Below the pieces are notes generated by a model. The model was not told the DNA's origin and made no database searches. It saw nothing but the letters and a program-made list of their open reading frames with translations. Made by a program: the position numbers and the translations under genes. A DNA stretch of 33,078 nt, from positions 1 through 33,078 of IMG/VR virus record IMGVR_UViG_3300034283_000503, one strand, 5' to 3'. Position 1 is the stretch's first letter; each line of letters opens with the position of its first letter. Shown in pieces: positions 26,899-33,078 of this stretch. The DNA comes from a virus.

Positions 26899-27423
26899 TC
26901 ATTTTTCTATAGTATTGAACATTCTCATTATTCTTTTTCTTACTTCATCCTCTTTACCAAACTCAGTTCTTTCGTTTACCAACAATACAATATCTTCAAG
27001 TCTCTTGTACTTATCGTAAAATGATGACAATCTGTGCACGTTGTTTGATAAGTTATGCAACTGCTTTCTTAGCAAAAGGACTTCGTCTGCGTAATGTGTT
27101 CTATTTATTTTATCTAATAAGTCATTACTCTCTTTAAAATATATGTCCTTGCATTGGTGGTATTTATACCTCAACTCATTTGGTTGTATAACTAAATTAT
27201 CTAAAGTCTTTACATAATATATAATTGAGCTGTGGTCTCTCTTCATTGCTTTACCAATAGAGGCATAGGTATAGCCTGCTGAATGAAGCAACTTAGCGCA
27301 AATCAATCTACCCTCTACAATTTCTTTATTTCTTTTCTTATCAAAAATTTCTACATTAAATTTATCTCTAATAATTTTTGTTACTATCTCTAAATCTACA
27401 TTTACATCTAAAATCTTTTCCAT
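26899..27423 (-). CDS. Free-standing DnaA domain IV-like DNA-binding protein
   Basis: This 174-residue protein has, at about residues 39-77, the pattern of the C-terminal DNA-binding domain of the bacterial initiator DnaA: a helix RLICAKLLHSAGYTYASIGK followed by RDHSSIIYYVKTLDNL. The RDHSS at 62-66 corresponds to the DnaA signature around GRDHTTV, which reads DnaA boxes through a helix-turn-helix. No AAA+ ATPase part is present. The remaining ~95 residues form a charged coiled region. It lies in the replication operon, ten bases after the VRR-NUC gene. I infer that it binds the phage origin, the host origin or DnaA-box promoters, either to recruit replication proteins or to compete with host DnaA. 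The domain call is fairly strong; the role is inference. Confidence 0.7.
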   Translation of the reverse strand: MEKILDVNVDLEIVTKIIRDKFNVEIFDKKRNKEIVEGRLICAKLLHSAGYTYASIGKAMKRDHSSIIYYVKTLDNLVIQPNELRYKYHQCKDIYFKESNDLLDKINRTHYADEVLLLRKQLHNLSNNVHRLSSFYDKYKRLEDIVLLVNERTEFGKEDEVRKRIMRMFNTIEK

Positions 27424-27433
27424 TTAATTTAAT

Positions 27434-27673
27434 TTATCCTTTAAACACTTCTACTTTTATACCGTAAGATTCTAATTCTTTTATTCTGTACTCCTGTAGC
27501 TTTGATAACTTCCCATCAGGCTTTTTTACTTCGCTAAAGAGTACGTCTGAGTCACGTGGTATTGCTATCAAGTCAGGTATACCATTCTTATTGGTCTTCA
27601 TTAACTTAATAACGTAGTACCCCTGCTCCTCAAGCTCTTTTATTCTTCTTGTTTGTATCTGTTGCTCTGTCAT
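27434..27673 (-). CDS. VRR-NUC domain nuclease
   Basis: I choose the ATG at 27673 (79 residues). An upstream TTG at 27703 would add ten residues but has no support. The short protein is essentially one VRR-NUC domain of the PD-(D/E)XK superfamily. After an N-terminal helix it shows GIPDLIAI (Asp34), then FSEVKKPDGKLSKLQ (Glu48-x-Lys50 and Gln60), then RIKELESYGIKVEVF. All catalytic positions are present. Stand-alone phage VRR-NUC proteins are thought to cut branched DNA such as Holliday junctions or flaps during replication and before packaging. It overlaps the preceding 72-residue gene by 44 bases, which fits tight translational coupling. Confidence 0.8.
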   Translation of the reverse strand: MTEQQIQTRRIKELEEQGYYVIKLMKTNKNGIPDLIAIPRDSDVLFSEVKKPDGKLSKLQEYRIKELESYGIKVEVFKG

Positions 27674-27848
27674 AAATATGTTTCTCGGTAGCAATATAAT
27701 CAACTAACACTTTAAGGTTCTCACTTGCAAGTAATGACTTACATTTTTTGATGTCATTAAAGTAAGTAGTGCTATCCTCTCTTGTGAATGCGTTCCATAA
27801 GTCGGTGTGCTCATTGTAATGGAACAAGTAATCTGTCAAACTTGTCAT
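27630..27848 (-). CDS. Small protein of unknown function
   Basis: This 72-residue protein is acidic at the start and strongly basic at the end (NKKNKRA), with aromatic residues near the N-terminus (DYLFHYNEHTDLWNAF). The ATG at 27848 overlaps the TGA of the helicase gene as ATGA, the coupling mode used throughout this operon, and its end overlaps the VRR-NUC gene. It could be an accessory factor for the helicase or nuclease on either side, but I see no motif that shows this. Confidence 0.6.
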   Translation of the reverse strand: MTSLTDYLFHYNEHTDLWNAFTREDSTTYFNDIKKCKSLLASENLKVLVDYIATEKHIYDRATDTNKKNKRA

Positions 27849-29263
27849 AATAATAATTTTTTAAAATGTGAAACTGTATAATCTTTTTTCTTTGTTACTG
27901 CTTTGTAGATGTCATATTCAATACCATCCTTGGCGAAGACCCAATACACTTCATTCTCAAGACGTTCTTTTGTGGTCATTCGGTCTTTGCTCTGCCAATA
28001 GCTTGTTGCGCTAAAGTCAATGTTATAATAAACAAGACACGATGCTTGCTTTAAAGATATTCCTTCTCTGCCTGATACAATTTGTAGCGCTATACTTTTG
28101 TCTGTGTCTTCAAAGACACTAAGCTCTGTTGTTAGCTCATCACCAAACGCATCCTTAAGCGCATTCAATTCCTCTTTAAACTTATAGAAAATACCAATCT
28201 TCTTACCTTTGAAATGTGAATTGATAAACTCTGCTTTGGTGTTATCTATTACCATAGACTTACCGCTCTCAAACTTAACCGTACCTGAATATAATTGGTG
28301 TAGCTTACTCATCAACTTCACTGCGGTGTCAGCCAATATAGACTCTTCCTTACCCTCTATCACTAAATCTTTTTTAAGTCTTTTGATTAACTCGTACGTA
28401 GACTGCTTCAACTCTACTTGTAAAACATTCTCTGTCGTTACAACTTTAAAACCTGCGTCAGCCTGCGTATAGTTTATGGTGTATGGTCTCATCACATCGA
28501 GAATGCTTGGTAAGCCTTCGCTGTAATCATTAATAAACATACTGCCAATTTTCTTTTGCTTTATCTTAACGTACTTCGCACAAAACTTATAAAAGTTTAC
28601 AAACTCACTGAACGGGTTATTAGGAATACCATACACTTGATGGTACATCTGAGAGAATGACTCAGGCGTTGGTGTACCTGACAATAAAATTACTTTGCTT
28701 TTGTATTTTTGAATCACCGACTTCACCAACGAAGCACGATTGCTTGGCTTTGGGAAAGCCCCCATTGAATGCGCTTCATCGCATACGATTAAATCCCACT
28801 TACATTCGTTAGCTACAAGGTGTAGGCTCTCGTAATTAATTACTTTTAAATTGAACGTACCATTCATTAGATTGTAATCACGTTCAATAGAGTCAATTGC
28901 TTTCTTCTTTGTAATAAATAAAACATTCTCAGCACCTATAGCCTTTGCTATGCCTAAACTTGTTAGCGTCTTACCCGTTCTAACCTCCATAGTAAGATAC
29001 ACGAATCCTTTTGCAGATAGAATCTCTGAGCCCCACTGAATAATGTTCTCTTGGTAATCTCGTAGTTTAAACTTATCTGAACCTGTCATATTATTTTTAT
29101 AGTAATCACAACTCAAAACAACTCTATCAATTATTTCTTTTGGTGTATAGTATTTTAATGCGTCTTTATTTGGTTTCTTTGTGAGAACAATATTTTTTAG
29201 TGACTCACAATATTTCCACATCATCTCATCTGAGTATGATGGTATTCTTTCGAGTATGTCCAT
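27845..29263 (-). CDS. SNF2-type superfamily 2 helicase
   Basis: This 472-residue protein shows the superfamily 2 motifs in order: LRDYQ (67-71), Walker A-like RTGKT (95-99), motif Ia around LFITKKKAI, DEAH (162-165), SGTP (195-198), motif V SGREGISL (397-404) and motif VI starting QSKDR (424). The layout fits the compact SNF2-like helicases encoded by many phages, which move on double-stranded DNA or remodel forks. Motif VI is somewhat unusual in lacking the second Arg at its standard place. The ATG at 29263 shares its first base region with the TAA of the upstream gene (TAATG). A near-copy of the 16-base palindrome of the capsid terminator lies inside the gene at 28104-28119. Confidence 0.88.
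   Translation of the reverse strand: MDILERIPSYSDEMMWKYCESLKNIVLTKKPNKDALKYYTPKEIIDRVVLSCDYYKNNMTGSDKFKLRDYQENIIQWGSEILSAKGFVYLTMEVRTGKTLTSLGIAKAIGAENVLFITKKKAIDSIERDYNLMNGTFNLKVINYESLHLVANECKWDLIVCDEAHSMGAFPKPSNRASLVKSVIQKYKSKVILLSGTPTPESFSQMYHQVYGIPNNPFSEFVNFYKFCAKYVKIKQKKIGSMFINDYSEGLPSILDVMRPYTINYTQADAGFKVVTTENVLQVELKQSTYELIKRLKKDLVIEGKEESILADTAVKLMSKLHQLYSGTVKFESGKSMVIDNTKAEFINSHFKGKKIGIFYKFKEELNALKDAFGDELTTELSVFEDTDKSIALQIVSGREGISLKQASCLVYYNIDFSATSYWQSKDRMTTKERLENEVYWVFAKDGIEYDIYKAVTKKKDYTVSHFKKLLL
28104..28119. repeat. Near-copy of the 16-base palindrome
   Basis: GTGTCTTCAAAGACAC differs at one base from the palindrome at 2536-2551 and 17586-17601. It lies inside the helicase coding region. 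Confidence 0.65.
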
Positions 29264-29604
29264 TAGATTATTTGTTTGTTACACGTTCCACATCTTACAC
29301 TTCTGCTATATTTTGTTATTGTTGGTTTCTTACAATCACATATATTTTTTACAACGGGCTTTGGAATAGTTATCTCCGAAAATCTTTCGTCATATATTTT
29401 ACGCAACTCAATACACTCCTCATACATCTCCTCTTGTTCAAAGTATGCAATCATAATCAATAGCTTGTCTTCCTCTATATCTTCACTTGGCAAGTGAACT
29501 ACCATATTCAAACCTGAATACAATAAGTCCTCTATTGAAATCTTACCCGTAACTACATTAAATGAATTTAACATAGCAACGTGAATGTATTGTTCGTCTG
29601 TCAT
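29263..29604 (-). CDS. Zinc-ribbon protein of unknown function
   Basis: This 113-residue protein has an acidic, helical N-terminal two thirds, including EDIEEDKLLIMIAYFEQEEM and a second helix ECIELRKIYDERF. Its C-terminal zinc-ribbon has Cys89-x-Cys91 and Cys105-x-x-Cys108 (ICDCKKP and RCGTCNK). Such ribbons bind DNA, RNA or protein. The gene is coupled to the membrane protein before it (ATGA) and to the helicase after it (TAATG), so an accessory role to the helicase is plausible but unproven. Confidence 0.65.
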   Translation of the reverse strand: MTDEQYIHVAMLNSFNVVTGKISIEDLLYSGLNMVVHLPSEDIEEDKLLIMIAYFEQEEMYEECIELRKIYDERFSEITIPKPVVKNICDCKKPTITKYSRSVRCGTCNKQII

Positions 29605-29972
29605 TTTATTTTTTTAATTAATAATTTGTTATAGCAAAACTCAAATGTTAATCCCCACGTAATTGAAAATATAAATACATCCAACACGCCTAACATCGGC
29701 TTATAAAAAATAATTGCAAATGAAATGAACATTAGCATAATAGCCTTAGCCAAATGCCATCCGTCCGTAAGGAACGATAGCATCGTACTTGAGAATAAAA
29801 ATCTCTCTCCGTTTGCTTTTTCGCCCCACTGCCATTTATTTCTCCACGACATATTCCAATCCCAGAACTGGCGGTTCTTTGGAATACTAAAAATTGAAAT
29901 GTAGTATCTCGTTGATAGCACATCCATTACCGCGTTGCAAAACGCTGCGAGTATTATAAATATTACGCTCAT
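29601..29972 (-). CDS. Small integral membrane protein
   Basis: This 123-residue protein has hydrophobic segments at about residues 3-20, 78-95 and 97-112, separated by a Trp-rich polar loop with FWDWNMSWRNKWQWGEKANG. The second and third segments run close together, so three membrane spans or a hairpin are possible. The C-terminus is basic (LLIKKIK). It sits inside a replication operon, with ATGA overlaps on both sides, which makes a membrane tether for the replication machinery or an early host-takeover protein worth considering. No family recognised. Confidence 0.65.
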   Translation of the reverse strand: MSVIFIILAAFCNAVMDVLSTRYYISIFSIPKNRQFWDWNMSWRNKWQWGEKANGERFLFSSTMLSFLTDGWHLAKAIMLMFISFAIIFYKPMLGVLDVFIFSITWGLTFEFCYNKLLIKKIK

Positions 29973-30139
29973 AACTTTTCTGTTTCTTGTTTAACTTCTA
30001 TAAAAAATAACTCATTAATAATTTCTAACACTTCTACTAATGCATTCTTAGCACCCGCTTGGTATTGGTTGAAATCTGCGTCTAACTCGTTAGCTTTGTT
30101 TTCAACTATCTCTCTTAATAATTCAACTCCTGTTCTCAT
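29969..30139 (-). CDS. Small helical protein (56 residues)
   Basis: The minus strand carries a 56-codon frame starting at the ATG at 30139 (MRTGVELLREIVENKANELD) and ending QETEKL. Its start overlaps the TGA of the DUF3310 gene as ATGA, and its own TGA overlaps the ATG of the membrane-protein gene in the same way. Both junctions match the operon's coupling pattern, which is strong evidence that it is translated. The product is almost entirely amphipathic helix with many Glu and Leu residues, suggesting a coiled-coil partner protein. Function unknown. Confidence 0.72.
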   Translation of the reverse strand: MRTGVELLREIVENKANELDADFNQYQAGAKNALVEVLEIINELFFIEVKQETEKL

Positions 30140-30420
30140 AGTCTATTTATTATTGGTCCAAAATTATTTTTAATTTTCTCTTGTTTATCTAATTCGCTTC
30201 TCAAATTGGATGCCATCTCCTCGTACCACTTCGCCTTGCTTAAATCTCTGTCGACGGGTTGGTTGGGCTTATGCCCCAATCTCATACGATACTTGAACGC
30301 ATTCATCTCGCAATAAGAAATGTATTTTTCTTTGCCCCAAATGTCTATCATCATCTCGTAGACTTCCTTCCCACCAACCTTGTAGTGGGAAGGGTTTATG
30401 TAATCGTAATCGTTACTCAT
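30136..30420 (-). CDS. DUF3310 family protein
   Basis: This 94-residue protein carries the DUF3310 signature: NPSHYKVGGKEVYEMMID near the N-terminus, then YISYCEMNAFKYRMRLGHK, then RDLSKAKWYEEMAS. The family is widespread in phages and is sometimes labelled nucleotide kinase-like because of fusions, but its own biochemical role is not established. The gene overlaps the end of the primase-helicase gene by eight bases, in keeping with a function in nucleotide metabolism or replication. Confidence 0.85.
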   Translation of the reverse strand: MSNDYDYINPSHYKVGGKEVYEMMIDIWGKEKYISYCEMNAFKYRMRLGHKPNQPVDRDLSKAKWYEEMASNLRSELDKQEKIKNNFGPIINRL

Positions 30421-32836
30421 TGTTTAAAATATTTTGATTAACTGAATCTTGTTTCTTTTTAATTATTATCCAACGCCCTTGTTGGTCTCTTCCCTCTTCG
30501 GGCATTATGCCTTCTTTAAATATTCCGTAAGCAATTAACCACTTATAGAATCTTGTTCTGCTGATTGTCATCTTTGCCTTTGGTCCATAGTCAGGGTACT
30601 CGTTGATAAAATCCTGATACAAATCTTGCTTATACAATCTTCTCTCTGACTCAAGATGTCTGTATGTCTCTTGACCGTCAATCAATCCACACCACTCAAT
30701 AAAGTCGTGACAAGTTTCTGCTGACAGCTGACGAATCTTTAAGTTCACAAATTTAGATTTAACTAATCCCGTATTTAAAAATCCTTGCAGGCAACCAATC
30801 ATATAATTATCAAACTCGCACCAATCGTCATCATTCCAATCTCCAAACATTAACTTACCAAACTCATCAAGCGGAGTGTGGGTCTTGTTATAGTGCTGAT
30901 GCAATTCAATCTCCCACTTCCTTCTTGCGAATGAATTACCTGAGCCCTTGATAGCATAGTTTGTTGTAATAGCTATCTTAGGAGACTTGCTGAATGGAAT
31001 CTTAATCGCATCCTTGTTCTTCTTCTCAAGCGTTAGTCCCTCAGTTACAACTGAGAATAATCTTTCAAAGTCAAAGTATCTCTTCACGTCATCGAAACAT
31101 AGTATCTGCGTATCTGCTGACACCAACTGATAGGCAAACGACCTCTCGAATGTAAACGACTTTCCATCTATAACGACTAACTTCTTCATACAGCTAAGCG
31201 CATTCATAAACAATCCCTTCCCTGTACCACCTTCGGGGTTATCGCTTATAACCTCGTCATTTAAAATTACTGCGGGGCAGAATGATAAATTCTTGTGAGC
31301 GTGCAGTAGGAATCCTATTGTACTCTCCGTTGAACTTGTCCTTGCCTCGTCGTTACCACAAATGTTTGATACAAACTTCTTGTAATCGCATCTGTCCGTA
31401 ACGTCACAAATATTAAAATTCCTATCAATCACGTGGTCTTTCCAAACGTATCCGCCCAAGTCCAAGTAATCTATTGGTATAATTTCTCTCTTTGTAATCT
31501 TAACCGCACAATTCTTATAGTAAAGGTACGCAGAGTCTTTCGTATCTTCAATAAAATAAATATCTATTGTCGATAGCATCGATAAAAATTCTTCCTTAAA
31601 GAACCTCGTATTGTCCGCAAAGTAATTGTAAACGCTGATGTCATCCAACTCAAATAGGTGCGCAAGCACGAAATCTTTAATCTCTTTCTCTGATGTATGG
31701 TCTATCAGGTTATTGGTTACTTTCACAAAGACGTAATTCTTACCACCTTCAGGACAATACTTATAGAATCCTGAATCCTCCAAGAACTGCTTGAATAGAA
31801 TATGAATTATCTTGATGACTCCCTTATCGTTCTTGTTCCAAAAAGTTTGCTTCTCATTCTCCTCCTCAACCTTGTTCAGTACAGCCTCTATAATCTCGCT
31901 ATCCAAATGGGAATCTTGTAACTGATAGCGAATCTCTTTTTTTGAAACACCTCTTCTAAGTTTTGCTTTGATTTGATTTACCTTCTCCTCGTCCTCGTAA
32001 TACTTCGTACCAAAGTTTGTAGTGTGCACGTATGCCGAGTCGATTGTTCTTTGAATCTCTGATATGGTAAAGTCTTGTGTTGCGTATTGGTTTAGTACGT
32101 ACGATGCAAGACTCTTGTTTACTCCAAAGTCATTGAACGCCATTGCAAGTATGAATGCGTTATGGTTTCTTTGCCCCTCAGCCATTGGGTATTTTGATGT
32201 CCACCACTTCACAAGTATTTCCACTATCTTGTTCTCGTCCGTGATTGGTATTGTTGGCTTGTCTTTGTACTTACTTACTTCGGTATACTCTGCCTCCTCG
32301 ATGCTGTCCCAAATTGACGAATTTTCGTTGATGTGTAACAGCGGGTCGTAAGACTCGTAGCATACTCTTGATATGTTTTTACTTGTCTTGTCAAAGTATG
32401 GTGAATTTAAATACTTCTCAAGGGAATTAAAATAGTTTACGTGGTTCTCTGCGTCTGCGGGAATCTTTACTAAAACTTTAAGTCCGTTACCTGATGGAGA
32501 TATAAATACCGAGAACACATACTTGTTCTTTGATAGGTTCTCCTTATCCTGCAATAGCTCCTTCTGTTTAACGTATCCGTCAAAGTCTAAGCATATGAGT
32601 CCACTATGAGCAATTAACGCGCTGTCGGCTCTCTTATTGAACTCTCCGCTAAAGCATATAGCGGGCAATTGTTTCTTTAATTCATTTCGCTCAGGTTTTC
32701 TTTTCTCTAAACGAATCTTCTTTACTAACTCCTTTGTTGCTCCATTCTTTATTCTTTCAAGGATTATATGCACGTCACGATAGAACGGAGTGTCCGTATC
32801 CCTGATATTTTGGAAGATTGTTATATTATGTGTCAT
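30413..32836 (-). CDS. Bifunctional primase-helicase (BT4734/VirE-type N-terminus, SF3-like helicase)
   Basis: This 807-residue protein has an N-terminal BT4734/VirE-like domain with LICLDFDG (Asp84, Asp86), SVFISPSGNGLKVLVKI (109-125) and ISRVCYESYDP (155-165). These correspond to the acidic and basic motifs of archaeo-eukaryotic-type primases. The middle carries a PriCT-like helical part (~205-275). The C-terminal D5-like superfamily 3 helicase has Walker A EGGTGKG (535-541), Walker B ILCFDD (578-583), sensor TTNYAI (624-629) and paired Arg638-Arg639. It would lay primers and unwind the phage genome. It is the first gene of the minus-strand operon, and the ~240 bases upstream likely hold its promoter and perhaps the origin. 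An N-terminal VirE-type domain is common in Bacteroidota elements, which supports the host guess. Confidence 0.88.
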   Translation of the reverse strand: MTHNITIFQNIRDTDTPFYRDVHIILERIKNGATKELVKKIRLEKRKPERNELKKQLPAICFSGEFNKRADSALIAHSGLICLDFDGYVKQKELLQDKENLSKNKYVFSVFISPSGNGLKVLVKIPADAENHVNYFNSLEKYLNSPYFDKTSKNISRVCYESYDPLLHINENSSIWDSIEEAEYTEVSKYKDKPTIPITDENKIVEILVKWWTSKYPMAEGQRNHNAFILAMAFNDFGVNKSLASYVLNQYATQDFTISEIQRTIDSAYVHTTNFGTKYYEDEEKVNQIKAKLRRGVSKKEIRYQLQDSHLDSEIIEAVLNKVEEENEKQTFWNKNDKGVIKIIHILFKQFLEDSGFYKYCPEGGKNYVFVKVTNNLIDHTSEKEIKDFVLAHLFELDDISVYNYFADNTRFFKEEFLSMLSTIDIYFIEDTKDSAYLYYKNCAVKITKREIIPIDYLDLGGYVWKDHVIDRNFNICDVTDRCDYKKFVSNICGNDEARTSSTESTIGFLLHAHKNLSFCPAVILNDEVISDNPEGGTGKGLFMNALSCMKKLVVIDGKSFTFERSFAYQLVSADTQILCFDDVKRYFDFERLFSVVTEGLTLEKKNKDAIKIPFSKSPKIAITTNYAIKGSGNSFARRKWEIELHQHYNKTHTPLDEFGKLMFGDWNDDDWCEFDNYMIGCLQGFLNTGLVKSKFVNLKIRQLSAETCHDFIEWCGLIDGQETYRHLESERRLYKQDLYQDFINEYPDYGPKAKMTISRTRFYKWLIAYGIFKEGIMPEEGRDQQGRWIIIKKKQDSVNQNILNNE

Positions 32837-33010
32837 TGTATGTCGATTTTATGATAGATTTTGATTAGATAACTTGCTGATTACTAATACTAATGTCGAT
32901 AATGTCAATTTTAACTTTCCTTTATAATTAATAAATAATAATAATAATAGAATATATATATATATAGTATAGAGGAGAATAATTTAGCATTTTCGTCACC
33001 GATTAGAGCC
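32837..33010. promoter_or_regulatory. AT-rich intergenic region with short repeats; candidate origin and promoter
   Basis: The region between the primase gene and the minus-strand terminator has no gene. It holds ATGTCGAT twice (32840-32847 and 32893-32900), a tandem TAATGTC-GA-TAATGTC (32891-32906), (AAT)5 at 32934-32948 and a run of alternating AT at 32952-32966. The last two would melt easily. No clear TAnnTTTG element is seen on the minus strand. An origin or operator is inferred from this layout and from the neighbouring primase gene. Confidence 0.4.
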
Positions 33011-33038
33011 AAAAAAAGGGGAGAGAATGCCCCTCCCC
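33011..33038 (-). terminator. Rho-independent terminator on the minus strand
   Basis: Read on the minus strand, a GGGGAG/CTCCCC stem with a nine-base loop (33018-33038) is followed by seven T residues (the A run at 33011-33017). It lies 17 bases after the stop codon of the gene entering from the right edge. Confidence 0.75.
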
Positions 33039-33054
33039 TCGCTTTTAATTGGTT

Positions 33055-33078
33055 TTAGAATGGCAACACCTCTCCGTC
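33055..33078 (-). CDS. C-terminal end of a gene with an SSB-like tip, partial
   Basis: Seven codons, read on the minus strand from the window edge, give DGEVLPF and then TAA. A C-terminus of acidic residues followed by hydrophobic-Pro-Phe is the hallmark of single-stranded DNA-binding proteins (typically DDDIPF), which use it to recruit replication partners. Its position directly upstream of the primase-helicase operon and in front of a good terminator fits an SSB. Only seven residues are visible, so this is a suggestion. Confidence 0.4.
   Translation of the reverse strand, partial: DGEVLPF

Noticed and set aside
27673-27703. TTG start giving a longer VRR-NUC protein
   Set aside because: The extra ten residues add no domain sequence, and the ATG at 27673 starts just before the first domain helix.
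1-33078. tRNA or rRNA genes, integrase, transposase or attachment sites
   Set aside because: None was seen on reading either strand. Coding density leaves no room for rRNA, and no cloverleaf-like segment was noticed in the intergenic gaps.

Overview
This window is part of the genome of a tailed double-stranded DNA phage, most likely one infecting Bacteroidota and perhaps an aquatic Flavobacteriia-type host. The DNA is AT-rich. Gene starts sit in A/T-rich contexts such as AATAAAATTATG rather than behind Shine-Dalgarno sequences. Two upstream sites match the Bacteroidota -7 promoter element TAnnTTTG. The replication protein has a BT4734/VirE-type N-terminus typical of that phylum. No tail sheath, tape measure or baseplate genes are visible. 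A hub-like protein and three consecutive ejection-type internal proteins instead point to a short-tailed (podovirus-like) virion. Terminase, portal, lysis and integrase genes are not in the window.

The plus strand (1-26300) is the virion block. It runs from the end of a scaffold-like protein, through the major capsid protein (followed by a strong terminator), a conserved protein of unknown role (also followed by a terminator, then a promoter-like box) and two connector-like proteins, to a 1546-residue hub/stabilisation-like protein with a cysteine-rich C-terminal extension. After that come a protein of three tandem Cys-Cys-ending repeats, a second tail protein, a small GNAT acetyltransferase, and then an Ala/Gly-rich 298-residue protein, a 576-residue protein and a 3983-residue giant. 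These last three resemble the T7 gp14/gp15/gp16 ejection set in position and composition.

The giant gene takes up over a third of the window and is its most interesting part. It is a polyvalent-type protein. In order it carries a duplicated N-terminal motif, a membrane-like segment, an unknown domain and a GNAT domain set between near-identical linkers, an HEIFH zincin protease, an ADQLG domain of unknown function, a PcfJ-like domain, twenty uninterrupted 20-residue repeats that mostly alternate a basic (KIKSLG) and an acidic (VEDLG) edge, a long helical region and a basic triple-RFGAS tail. An I-S-[KR]-[AS]-Q motif recurs at its domain borders. I infer that it is injected with the DNA and may be cut into separate effectors.

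The minus strand (about 32836 down to 26297) is a tightly packed replication and nucleotide-metabolism operon with serial ATGA or TAATG overlaps. Its genes encode a primase-helicase, a DUF3310 protein, an unlisted 56-residue protein, a membrane protein, a zinc-ribbon protein, an SNF2-type helicase, a small protein, a VRR-NUC nuclease, a free-standing DnaA domain IV-like protein, a 65-residue protein and a degenerate nuclease-like protein. Upstream of it lies an AT-rich region with short repeats, a minus-strand terminator and the last seven codons of a gene ending in DGEVLPF, like an SSB C-terminal tip. The late and early blocks converge with interlocked stop codons and no terminator between them.

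All family calls come from reading motifs by eye. No database search was run.
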